From: Paludibacteraceae bacterium
Lineage (GTDB): Bacteria > Bacteroidota > Bacteroidia > Bacteroidales > Paludibacteraceae
NCBI GenBank assembly: GCA_017444065.1
Contig: JAFSXJ010000009.1
Coordinates: 1-37,914 of the forward strand
Direction of reading: 5' to 3'
Length of the DNA stretch: 37,914 nucleotides
Shown here: positions 1-6,929 of the stretch, piece after piece
How the letters are laid out: every line of letters starts with the position of its first letter
How positions within the stretch are numbered: position 1 is the stretch's first letter
The notes under the pieces: model-generated
Seen by the model: only the letters and a program-made list of their open reading frames with translations
Database searches by the model: none
Told to the model about the DNA's origin: nothing
Translations under genes and position numbers: made by a program

Positions 1-1
1 G

Positions 2-493
2 GCCAGCAACGAGAACGCCAAGGCTGTCGTATATTTCCAGCAGGGCGACTTTGAGAAGGCTCTGAACGGTGACGACGCCGAGTGCATGGGCTTTGAAGCT
101 GTCGCTGACAAGTACGCACATTTCCAGGAAGGCAAGCTCGCTGCACTGTATGCCGGTATATGCTACTACAAGCAGGCAGACTACGAGCAGGCTGCCAGGT
201 ATCTGAAGAAGTTCAAGGCCGACGACGTCAACATCGCTCCTGCTGCATTCCAGATGCTCGGCGATGCCTACGTGCAACTCGAGGACTACGACAAGGCAGT
301 TTCTGCATTTGAGTCGGCAGCCAAGAGCGGCAACGAAATCATCGCCCCGATGAGCCTGAAAAAAGCCGGACTGACCTATCTTGAGTTGGGCAAGAAGGCT
401 TCCGCCAAGAAGGCGTTTGAGTCAATCAAAAACAACTATCCCGCTTCTGCCGAGGCACAGGATATTGACAAGTTCATTGCTCTGGCTGAATAA
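2..493 (+). CDS. TPR-repeat protein, C-terminal part (5' end outside window)
   Basis: The reading frame is open from the first bases of the window, so the N-terminus lies upstream. The 163 visible residues are helical tetratricopeptide repeats (for example a run with YAGICYYKQADYEQAARYL, then MLGDAYVQLEDYDKAVSAFESA, then AGLTYLELGKKASAKKAFESI), each with the usual small and aromatic spacing of TPRs. Such repeats make protein-protein scaffolds. The closing repeat with a final YPASAEAQDIDKFI resembles the end of YbgF/CpoB-like and other envelope TPR proteins, but the signal region is not visible, so location is inferred. The stop TAA shares its last A with the ATG of ribH (TAATG), implying translational coupling. 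Confidence 0.85.
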   Translation, partial: ASNENAKAVVYFQQGDFEKALNGDDAECMGFEAVADKYAHFQEGKLAALYAGICYYKQADYEQAARYLKKFKADDVNIAPAAFQMLGDAYVQLEDYDKAVSAFESAAKSGNEIIAPMSLKKAGLTYLELGKKASAKKAFESIKNNYPASAEAQDIDKFIALAE

Positions 494-972
494 TGACGAC
501 CAATCTGAGCAAATATGACCCGAATGTATTGCCTGGCGCTGATGTGCTCAAACATCAGCGCTATGCAATTATAGTGGCGGACTGGAACAGCGATATCACC
601 TTTGCAATGGCTGACGGCGCACGGCAGACGCTCATCAAGCATGGCGTGGATGACGACAATATCTCACTCACCCATGTGCCCGGGACAGTTGAACTGACAT
701 ATGCCGCACGAGTGGTGATGAACCGCGAGAAACCCCATGCCATCATCGTCATAGGCTGCGTCATACAAGGCGACACACCGCATTTCGACTATGTGTGTCA
801 GTCGGTGACACAAGGTGTGACCATCCTCAATGCTGAGGGACGTTGCCCCGTTATCTTCTCCGTACTGACCACACTCGACAAGCAGCAGGCGCTCGACCGT
901 GCAGGAGGACCCTTGGGCAACAAGGGAGTGGAAGGTGCAGTCACTGCTATACAAATGGCTAATTTGGTTTAG
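493..972 (+). CDS. ribH: 6,7-dimethyl-8-ribityllumazine synthase
   Basis: Condenses 5-amino-6-ribitylamino-uracil with 3,4-dihydroxy-2-butanone 4-phosphate, the penultimate step of riboflavin synthesis; cytoplasmic, usually an icosahedral or pentameric assembly. At 159 residues the length is normal. Family motifs are present in order: VADWNSDIT near residue 30, VPGTVELTYAA, IVIGCVIQGDTPHFDYV with the catalytic His of TPHF, FSVLTT, and the phosphate-binding GNKGVEGA near the C-terminus. The start is set by TAATG overlap with the preceding TPR gene. No other rib gene is in the window, so it is separated from the rest of its pathway. Confidence 0.97.
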   Translation: MTTNLSKYDPNVLPGADVLKHQRYAIIVADWNSDITFAMADGARQTLIKHGVDDDNISLTHVPGTVELTYAARVVMNREKPHAIIVIGCVIQGDTPHFDYVCQSVTQGVTILNAEGRCPVIFSVLTTLDKQQALDRAGGPLGNKGVEGAVTAIQMANLV

Positions 973-977
973 AGACT

Positions 978-2225
978 ATGCGTGTCTTCAAGTTCGGCGG
1001 TGCATCCGTCAAGGATGCAGAAGGTGTACGAAACCTGCTCGGTATCGTCAGTCAGACGACCGGCGAACTGCTGGTCGTTGTGTCCGCTATGGGGAAGACC
1101 ACCAACGCCCTGGAGCGTATCGTCGAAACCATCGGTCAGGGCGACAAACGCGGGGTGGAGGAGCAATGGAAAGACCTGTTGGCCTACCATCAGCAGATAG
1201 CCTCGTCGCTCGGCTTGCAGCTCAAGGATGTTGTGGCGGATGATGTGTTAGGCACCGTTATGGCGCACCGTAACGCCAAGGATGCCGTGTATGATGACCT
1301 GTACGACACCATCGTATCCATCGGCGAACTGATGTCCACCTCCATCGTCGCTGCCTTCCTGAATCATGAAGGCGTGAAGGCGCAGTTGTGGAACATGCCC
1401 GAGTTGCTTATCACCGACGGTTCGTTCCGAGAGGCGGTGGTGAACATGCAGGCATCGGCACAGCAGATCCAGCACGCATGGCACAACCCCTATCGTCCAC
1501 GCGTAGTGATTGCCCAGGGGTTCATCGGAGGTACTGATACAGGCCATCGCACCACCTTGGGCCGTGAAGGCTCCGACTATACGGCTGCCCTCGTGGCTAA
1601 CTTCCTGGATGCAGAGGATGTCACCATCTGGAAGGATGTGCCTGGCATACTCAATGCCGACCCGCGTCTGGAGCCGAACACCGTGCTCATACCCCAACTT
1701 AACTACTTTGAGGCGGTTGAGTTAGCCTATAGTGGCGCGCAGGTCATTCACCCGAAGACCATCCGTCCGCTTGAGAACAAACATATACCGCTCTATGTCC
1801 GTCCGTTCCTTCATCCGGAGCAGCAGGGCACCATCATCAAGTCGGCGCCTACGGAGCCTGTCAATGTGCCGGTGTACATATGGCGTAAGGAGCAGGTGCT
1901 GATAACGATGCGTGCCAAGGATTTCTCGTTTGTGCTGGAAGACAGCCTGTCGCATATCTTCGATGTGGTGCAGCGCTGCCGGCTGAAGGTCTCGCTTATC
2001 CAATCGTCGGCTGTGACGATATCCATCTGTGTGGACCGTTCACGCAGCCTTCAGAAAGCGCTCCAGTTGCTCGGCGAACATTATGACGTCACCTACAACG
2101 AACATCTGTCCTTGCTCACTATACGAGGCACCACGCCCGAACTGATTGAGCGTGAGCGGCAGGGACGAACCATCCTGCTCAGTCAGCTGACACGCCGCAC
2201 GGCGAAGTTTGTTATCGCCGGATAA
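978..2225 (+). CDS. lysC: aspartate kinase (monofunctional, with ACT domains)
   Basis: Phosphorylates L-aspartate as the first step toward lysine, threonine and methionine. The amino acid kinase domain begins with KFGGASVKD (residues 4-12; the Ala variant of KFGGTSV), and continues through a TLGREGSDYTAALVA segment and IWKDVPGILNADPR, which bind aspartate and ATP. After about residue 290 come two ACT-like regulatory modules (ITMRAKDFSFVLEDSLSHIF and a second near LLTIRGTTPEL), so allosteric feedback by an end-product amino acid is expected. It has 415 residues, within the range of single-function enzymes, with no fused homoserine dehydrogenase. The ATG is 5 nt after the ribH stop. Confidence 0.95.
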   Translation: MRVFKFGGASVKDAEGVRNLLGIVSQTTGELLVVVSAMGKTTNALERIVETIGQGDKRGVEEQWKDLLAYHQQIASSLGLQLKDVVADDVLGTVMAHRNAKDAVYDDLYDTIVSIGELMSTSIVAAFLNHEGVKAQLWNMPELLITDGSFREAVVNMQASAQQIQHAWHNPYRPRVVIAQGFIGGTDTGHRTTLGREGSDYTAALVANFLDAEDVTIWKDVPGILNADPRLEPNTVLIPQLNYFEAVELAYSGAQVIHPKTIRPLENKHIPLYVRPFLHPEQQGTIIKSAPTEPVNVPVYIWRKEQVLITMRAKDFSFVLEDSLSHIFDVVQRCRLKVSLIQSSAVTISICVDRSRSLQKALQLLGEHYDVTYNEHLSLLTIRGTTPELIERERQGRTILLSQLTRRTAKFVIAG

Positions 2226-2240
2226 ATTACCATTTCAACC

Positions 2241-3344
2241 ATGAACGAACACTTTACAAAAGCTTATTGGATAGACCTTTGGCACGGGTTTGTGCACTCT
2301 CTGGGAACGAGGAAGTTCTGGCGTGAACTAATCATGATGACACTCGGCATGGCAGTCGGCGCAGCAGCGGTGTATTACTTCCTGATGCCCTCGCATCTGA
2401 TTATCGGCACTATCTCCGGTCTGAGCATAGTCATCAATACGGTCATCGGCGGCAATGCGGATACATTCTCCTACCTGGTCATGGGCATCAATGCGTTCCT
2501 GTTGTTGCTGGCGTTCCTGCTGATAGGCAACGAGTTCGGCGCCAAGACCGTCTATACCGCAATGATTCTCGGTCCGCTGACACAGGTATGGGACCGTATC
2601 TATCCCTATACGAACTTCACCCACAAGGTTATTGACAATCCTGAGCTGCTGTCGCGTCTGCAGGCCGGCGAGAGTGTGATTGACCCCAACGGCAATCCCT
2701 ACCTTCTGAGCAGGGCAGGCGAGGTGCTGGAGCAGGTGCGGGACTCTGTCATGTCTGCCGGACTCGGTTTGGGCGATGTGTGGTTTGACCTGGTGTGCTT
2801 CGTGTTCCTGCTGTCGGCGTGTCAGGCTATCGAGTTCCGTATCAACGCCTCCACCGGAGGATTGGATATACTTGCCAAGATTATCAACAAGTACCTGCAT
2901 TTCGATATAGGTGCCTCAGTCAGCATCGGTGGGGCAATGATCTGCTGCTCGGCACTACTTATCAACGACTTCCGTATGGTGGTTATCGGACTCATCGGTA
3001 CATGGGTCAACGGCTTGGTGATTGACTACTTCATCGCCTCGTTCAGCAAGCGCAAACGCGTATGTATCATCAGTCCCGAATATGAGCAGATACGTCAGTT
3101 CATTATCAACAATCTGGTGCGAGGATGCTCGCTGTACAATGTGCGTGGCGGATTCAACCAGACTGAAAAGATTGAGATACAATCTCTGCTTACGCAGGAC
3201 GAGTTTGCCAAGCTGATGCAGTTCATCAAGGACAATCATATCAAATCGTTCATTACAGCCGGCAACTGCAGCGAGGTGTATGGCCTATGGCTCAAGCACA
3301 AACGCAACCAGCAAGGACGCATCGTGATTGATACATCGGAATAA
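2241..3344 (+). CDS. YitT/DUF2179-family membrane protein
   Basis: Integral membrane protein of 367 residues. After a short charged N-terminus there are about five hydrophobic segments (around residues 31-55, 60-75, 80-100, 175-200 and 225-250), with the family's conserved glycine-rich stretches (LIIGTISGLSIVIN, INASTGGLDILAKIINKYL, GTWVNGLVIDYF). A soluble C-terminal DUF2179-like domain (from KRKRVCIISPEYEQI, about residue 270) contains the typical RGCSLYNVRGGF and FITAGNCSEVYG. The function of this family is not firmly known; it is often annotated as a transporter. An extra loop of about 55 residues between the third and fourth segments is longer than in the short Bacillus YitT. Confidence 0.85.
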   Translation: MNEHFTKAYWIDLWHGFVHSLGTRKFWRELIMMTLGMAVGAAAVYYFLMPSHLIIGTISGLSIVINTVIGGNADTFSYLVMGINAFLLLLAFLLIGNEFGAKTVYTAMILGPLTQVWDRIYPYTNFTHKVIDNPELLSRLQAGESVIDPNGNPYLLSRAGEVLEQVRDSVMSAGLGLGDVWFDLVCFVFLLSACQAIEFRINASTGGLDILAKIINKYLHFDIGASVSIGGAMICCSALLINDFRMVVIGLIGTWVNGLVIDYFIASFSKRKRVCIISPEYEQIRQFIINNLVRGCSLYNVRGGFNQTEKIEIQSLLTQDEFAKLMQFIKDNHIKSFITAGNCSEVYGLWLKHKRNQQGRIVIDTSE

Positions 3345-3382
3345 TAACGCATACAATAACGCATCCGCCAAACTTGGCGGAT
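3343..3382 (+). repeat. 12-bp direct repeat plus ATCCGCCA hairpin before the 3401 gene
   Basis: Between the YitT stop and the next start, AATAACGCAT occurs twice 12 bp apart (3343-3352, 3355-3364). It is followed by an inverted repeat with 9-bp arms, ATCCGCCAA at 3363-3371 and its complement at 3374-3382, leaving only 2 nt between them. The hairpin ends 18 nt before the ATG. The same ATCCGCCA/TGGCGGAT hairpin recurs before galE. Confidence 0.75.
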
Positions 3383-3400
3383 AAAAAAATAACAGATAGT

Positions 3401-4300
3401 ATGAAACCAACATTATTTATTCTGGCAGCCGGTATGGGCAGCCGTTACGGAGGATTGAAACAACTGGACGGGCTTGGTCCGAATGGTGAGACAATCATGG
3501 ATTATTCAGTCTTCGACGCACTACGCGCAGGCTTTGGAAAGATTGTATTCGTTATCCGAAAGGATTTTGAAGAGGACTTCCGTCGCGTGGTGATTGCCAA
3601 GTATGCCGACAAAGTGCCATGTGAAGTATGCTTCCAGAGTCTGGACAAAGTGCCGGCTGGATGCACGTATAATCCTGAGCGCACCAAGCCCTGGGGAACG
3701 AACCACGCTGTGCTGATGGGCAAGAATGTTATCAACGAGCCGTTTGCTGTCATCAATGCCGATGACTTCTACGGCAAGGAGAGTTTTGCTGTGCTGGCAG
3801 AGTTCCTGCGTGGGGTAGAGGGCAAGCAGAATAAGTATTGCATGGTCGGCTACCGCGTATGCAACACGTTGAGTGAGCATGGTTCAGTCAGCCGTGGCGT
3901 ATGCCAGACCGATGCCAACCGTTGCCTGACTGATGTGGTGGAGCGCACGAACATCGAGCGAAAGAACGGAACGATTGTCTTTACTGAGAACGGCATTGAT
4001 TATCCGCTGGACGAACATACGCCTGTATCGATGAACATGTGGGGCTTTACGCCGGAGTACTTCGGTTACTCCGAGGAGGCGTTCGTTGCGTTCCTCAAGC
4101 AGAATGGCCAGGAGTTGAAAAAGGAGTTCTACATCCCGACGCTGGTCAATGACCTTATCAAGGCAGGAAAGGCTACTTGCGAAGTGCTTGATACACCCGC
4201 GAAGTGGTTCGGCGTGACATATGCCGATGACCGGCAGATGGTGGTGGACAAGATTCAGGCACTGGTTAACGAAGGCATCTATCCCAGCCCGCTATTCTAA
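3401..4300 (+). CDS. NTP-transferase-like (nucleotidyltransferase) protein
   Basis: A 299-residue protein opening with a Rossmann-like nucleotide-binding signature, LFILAAGMGSRYGGLKQLDGLGPNGE (residues 4-29), typical of NDP-sugar pyrophosphorylases, where the G-x-G-x-R binds the nucleotide phosphates and a later FAVINADDFYG carries the metal-binding Asp. The sugar is unknown. It sits directly upstream of galE, which suits activated-sugar or cell-surface glycan metabolism. I chose the ATG at 3401 rather than an upstream in-frame TTG, because the TTG lies inside the hairpin and the family starts just before the GxGxR motif. It may not be a true pyrophosphorylase; the C-terminal half is family-specific. 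Confidence 0.82.
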   Translation: MKPTLFILAAGMGSRYGGLKQLDGLGPNGETIMDYSVFDALRAGFGKIVFVIRKDFEEDFRRVVIAKYADKVPCEVCFQSLDKVPAGCTYNPERTKPWGTNHAVLMGKNVINEPFAVINADDFYGKESFAVLAEFLRGVEGKQNKYCMVGYRVCNTLSEHGSVSRGVCQTDANRCLTDVVERTNIERKNGTIVFTENGIDYPLDEHTPVSMNMWGFTPEYFGYSEEAFVAFLKQNGQELKKEFYIPTLVNDLIKAGKATCEVLDTPAKWFGVTYADDRQMVVDKIQALVNEGIYPSPLF

Positions 4301-4307
4301 TAATCAC

Positions 4308-4327
4308 ATCCGCCAATCCTGGCGGAT
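4308..4327 (+). repeat. ATCCGCCA hairpin before galE
   Basis: Inverted repeat with 8-bp arms ATCCGCCA (4308-4315) and TGGCGGAT (4320-4327) around a 4-nt loop ATCC, lying between a stop codon and the galE start, 17 nt before the ATG. It has no T-run, so it is not a normal terminator. It repeats the arms and the placement of the hairpin at 3363-3382. Confidence 0.75.
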
Positions 4328-4344
4328 ATAAATCATGAAATAAT

Positions 4345-5373
4345 ATGAGCAGAATACTCGTAACCGGCGGCATGGGCTATATAGGCTCCCATACGACCGT
4401 CGAACTTATGCAGCAAGGTTACAAGGTAACCATCGTCGATAACCTCAGCAACTCCAATATCGGTGTGCTCGACGGCATTCAGGCTATCGTGGGCGAGCGC
4501 CCGGACTTTGAGCAGGTCGATTGCAACGACTATGAGGCCATGGACCGCGTGTTCAGCACCTATCCGGATATCGAGGCTGTCATTCACTTTGCCGCCAGCA
4601 AGGCCGTAGGCGAAAGCGTCGAGAAGCCGCTGCTGTACTACCGTAACAACATCGGCTCCCTCATTACCCTGCTTGAACTGATGAAGAAGCATGCGGTGCG
4701 CAATATAGTCTTCAGTTCATCCTGCACCGTGTATGGCCAGCCCGATGCCGATCATCTGCCCGTCAATGAGGATGCGCCTATCCAGAAAGCGCTCTCGCCC
4801 TACGGCAACACCAAGCAGATCAACGAGGAGATTATCCGCGACGAGGCGCATGCCGACGCCGATCTGCGCGCTATACTGCTACGTTACTTCAATCCTATCG
4901 GCGCCCATCCGTCGGCACTCATCGGCGAACTGCCGCTCGGCGTGCCGCAGAACCTCCTGCCGTTCGTTACGCAGACCGCTGCCGGCATACGCAAGGAGCT
5001 GAAGGTGTTTGGCGATGACTACAACACCCCCGATGGCAGTTGCATCCGCGATTATATCTATGTCGTTGACCTCGCCAAGGCTCACGTCAAGGCTGTTGAG
5101 CGGATGTTAGGCGGCAAGTCCGCCGAGCAGGTCGAGGTGTTCAACCTCGGTACGGGACGCGGACTCTCTGTACTGGAGATCGTACGGACGTTCATTGAGG
5201 TCACGGGCGTCAAACTGCCGTATCAGATCGTCGGACGCCGTGAGGGCGATATCGAGCAGGTATGGGCTGACCCCAAGCGAGCCAACGAGGTCCTGGGCTG
5301 GCATGCCGACACACCTACCGAGGATATCCTTGCCTCGGCCTGGAAGTGGCAATGCCACCTTAGCGAGCAATAA
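4345..5373 (+). CDS. galE: UDP-glucose 4-epimerase
   Basis: Interconverts UDP-glucose and UDP-galactose (NAD-dependent extended short-chain dehydrogenase), feeding galactose use and surface glycan precursors. The N-terminal dinucleotide motif TGGMGYIGSHT (residues 7-17) is intact. The catalytic Ser/Tyr/Lys set is visible as FSSSCTVYG near residue 126 and SPYGNTK near residue 152. Further family landmarks are LRYFNPIGAHPSALIGE, DGSCIRDYIYVVDLAKAH and NLGTGRGLSVLE. Length (342) is normal. The gene ends the plus-strand run and is followed 7 nt later by a strong palindromic terminator. Confidence 0.96.
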   Translation: MSRILVTGGMGYIGSHTTVELMQQGYKVTIVDNLSNSNIGVLDGIQAIVGERPDFEQVDCNDYEAMDRVFSTYPDIEAVIHFAASKAVGESVEKPLLYYRNNIGSLITLLELMKKHAVRNIVFSSSCTVYGQPDADHLPVNEDAPIQKALSPYGNTKQINEEIIRDEAHADADLRAILLRYFNPIGAHPSALIGELPLGVPQNLLPFVTQTAAGIRKELKVFGDDYNTPDGSCIRDYIYVVDLAKAHVKAVERMLGGKSAEQVEVFNLGTGRGLSVLEIVRTFIEVTGVKLPYQIVGRREGDIEQVWADPKRANEVLGWHADTPTEDILASAWKWQCHLSEQ

Positions 5374-5380
5374 ACACCGC

Positions 5381-5426
5381 TCCATACAAGAAAAAGCGCC
5401 AATGTTGGCGCTTTTTCTTGTATGGA
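5381..5426. terminator. bidirectional terminator, perfect 22-bp arms
   Basis: A perfect inverted repeat: arms of 22 bases (5381-5402 and 5405-5426) separated by only TG. The inner stem GCGCCAA is GC-rich and is flanked by an A-run on one side and CTTTTTCTT on the other, so each strand reads as a stem followed by U-rich RNA. It lies between convergent galE (+) and rsmD (-) and can serve both. Confidence 0.92.
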
Positions 5427-5436
5427 CAGTATCACA

Positions 5437-5988
5437 TCAGCTGAAGAAGGAGAAATGCACGCTGCCGTATGTGCGGAGCTCCAGGAAATGCGGATGCCCG
5501 GAAAAATCGTACTGGTCGCCGTGCTCGAGCACGAACAGACCGCCATCCTTCAGCAGCGAAAACCCTCGACTGTCTTCCCCGTCGCCAAAGACAATTGATG
5601 GCAGGGTAGGCAACTCTTCCAAGGCATACGGCGGGTCGGCAAAGATAAGGTCGTATCGGATAGAACAGGACTTCATGTATCGGAACACATCTCCGCGTAT
5701 GACGTGCAGGTTGTTTATGCCGAGTGACTTGCAGGTGGAGATGATGAAGTTCTGCTGCACATGAGCGAGTTCGACGGCCGTGACTTCACGTGCACCACGC
5801 GACACGCATTCCAGACCTATACCTCCTGTTCCGGCAAACAGATCCAGCACATCCGCGCCCTCAATCTCCATGCGGTTCACGAGAAGATTGAACAGACTCT
5901 CCTTGGCAAAGTCTGTTGTGGGACGTGCAGTAATATTTTTAGGGGGCATCAACCGACGCCCCCTAAATTTTCCGCTAATGATTCGCAT
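5437..5988 (-). CDS. rsmD: 16S rRNA (guanine-966-N2)-methyltransferase
   Basis: Methylates G966 of 16S rRNA in the assembled small subunit using S-adenosylmethionine. The 183-residue protein begins MRIISGKFRGRRL, typical of RsmD, followed by RPTTDFAKESLFNLL. The SAM-binding motif I is VLDLFAGTGGIGLECVSRGA (residues 46-65), and the catalytic (D/N)PP(Y/F) motif is FADPPY near residue 116. It lies 3 nt downstream of the 6741 gene and is probably co-transcribed with it. Confidence 0.94.
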   Translation of the reverse strand: MRIISGKFRGRRLMPPKNITARPTTDFAKESLFNLLVNRMEIEGADVLDLFAGTGGIGLECVSRGAREVTAVELAHVQQNFIISTCKSLGINNLHVIRGDVFRYMKSCSIRYDLIFADPPYALEELPTLPSIVFGDGEDSRGFSLLKDGGLFVLEHGDQYDFSGHPHFLELRTYGSVHFSFFS

Positions 5989-5991
5989 GGA

Positions 5992-6741
5992 TTACTCCCA
6001 GTTGCCTGCATTGTTATTCGGTGCCTCAATCGAGCCGACCTTCAAACCTGCGTAGTGGTCGAGCTTCTGCTCCTTGTCGATGAGGTTGACGAGCTCCTGC
6101 TTGTCCTGGTCAGCCAGATAGGTCTCGAACGGTGCACGCGCCTCGAACAGAGGTACATGGATGCCCTGCGAGGTTTTGTACTCGTCGTTAACCTCAATCT
6201 CGAAACGCTTGTTGTCAGAGTAGGGGATAAGCACAATCTGGTCGATGTTCTCAGCGGTGAACTCTCCCTTGTAGAGGGTCTCAATCATGTTGCGCTCAAT
6301 GGTGTCACGGCGGAAGCCTTGCAGTCCTGCCTCCTTGATGTCCTTGTCGTTCGCCCAGATATATGCATACAGAGCCTCGGGGTCATCAGTCTTGAGCTTG
6401 CTCATTGCTTTGGCTTTCGCCTTGTCAATCAGCTTGACAGCCTTGTTCTCGGTCAGTCCCTTCTCCAGTTGGGCATCGGTAAGCGAACCCTCCTTGAGCA
6501 CTTCTTTCTTTGGGGCGTTCTTGAGGAACATTAGCAACGAATCGGCGTCAGCCATGAATCGGCCGTGCTGGTTCTTGAACTCCACCTCCGCCGTGCGGAT
6601 GTGAATAAGGTTCTTGACCACAGCCTCCTCACGCGCTATACGCGTCTCTTCAAACTGAATAGGAGTAACCACACTGTCCACGCAGATATATGCTAAAAAG
6701 CATATAGCCAAAGCCAGCAAAATACGAAAAATAGTTTTCAT
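5992..6741 (-). CDS. conserved Bacteroidales protein, single N-terminal membrane anchor
   Basis: A 249-residue protein that I recognise only as a conserved hypothetical of this order. Residues 5-22 (FRILLALAICFLAYICV) form one hydrophobic segment that could be an uncleaved anchor or signal. After it comes an amphipathic region, IAREEAVVKNLIHIRTAEVEF, then a glycine/alanine-poor charged domain including EGSLTDAQLEKGLTENKAV and a C-terminal part (KRFEIEVNDEYKTSQG). The layout, a short N-terminal hydrophobic helix followed by an aligned helix and a small domain, is loosely pseudopilin-like, but no prepilin cleavage site is visible. It has its own promoter (6800-6831) and precedes rsmD by 3 nt. 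Function unknown. Confidence 0.75.
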   Translation of the reverse strand: MKTIFRILLALAICFLAYICVDSVVTPIQFEETRIAREEAVVKNLIHIRTAEVEFKNQHGRFMADADSLLMFLKNAPKKEVLKEGSLTDAQLEKGLTENKAVKLIDKAKAKAMSKLKTDDPEALYAYIWANDKDIKEAGLQGFRRDTIERNMIETLYKGEFTAENIDQIVLIPYSDNKRFEIEVNDEYKTSQGIHVPLFEARAPFETYLADQDKQELVNLIDKEQKLDHYAGLKVGSIEAPNNNAGNWE

Positions 6742-6799
6742 GATGTATTGTTTTGTTTAATTATGTATCAAAATTGACATAGTTCACGCTAAAACGCTG

Positions 6800-6831
6800 C
6801 AAATTTACAAAAATATTTTGATATTTGCAAA
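6800..6831 (-). promoter_or_regulatory. Bacteroidota promoter for the 6741/rsmD unit
   Basis: Read on the minus strand: TTTG (-33 box, 6828-6831), a 20-nt spacer, and TAAATTTG (-7 box, 6800-6807), matching the TTTG/TAnnTTTG consensus of the Bacteroidota housekeeping sigma factor. Predicted start of RNA is near 6793, giving a leader of about 50 nt. Confidence 0.75.
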
Positions 6832-6847
6832 TTTTTTTTTAATTTTG
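6817..6847 (+). promoter_or_regulatory. Bacteroidota promoter for the short rel gene
   Basis: TTTG (6817-6820), a 19-nt spacer and TAATTTTG (6840-6847). The predicted RNA start is about 6853, giving a leader of roughly 77 nt to the ATG at 6930. This promoter interleaves with the divergent promoter at 6800-6831: the minus -33 box lies between the two plus boxes. Confidence 0.75.
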
Positions 6848-6929
6848 CACAGAATTTGCTTAGGTATTTTCATAATTCATGCAATTATCGTCAGTTTTGG
6901 GTCAAAATCTGAGCATAAAAACAACAAAT

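Noticed and set aside
5761-6534. A long plus-strand reading frame opposite rsmD and the anchored protein gene
   Set aside because: It is a shadow of two minus-strand genes with recognised motifs; its translation is not like any family and lacks a promoter or a sensible start.
6742-6929. Remnant of an HD domain or a frameshift just upstream of the short rel gene
   Set aside because: The gap holds divergent promoters and AT-rich DNA; no HD-like coding was seen in any frame, so truncation by a recent frameshift within this window is not supported.
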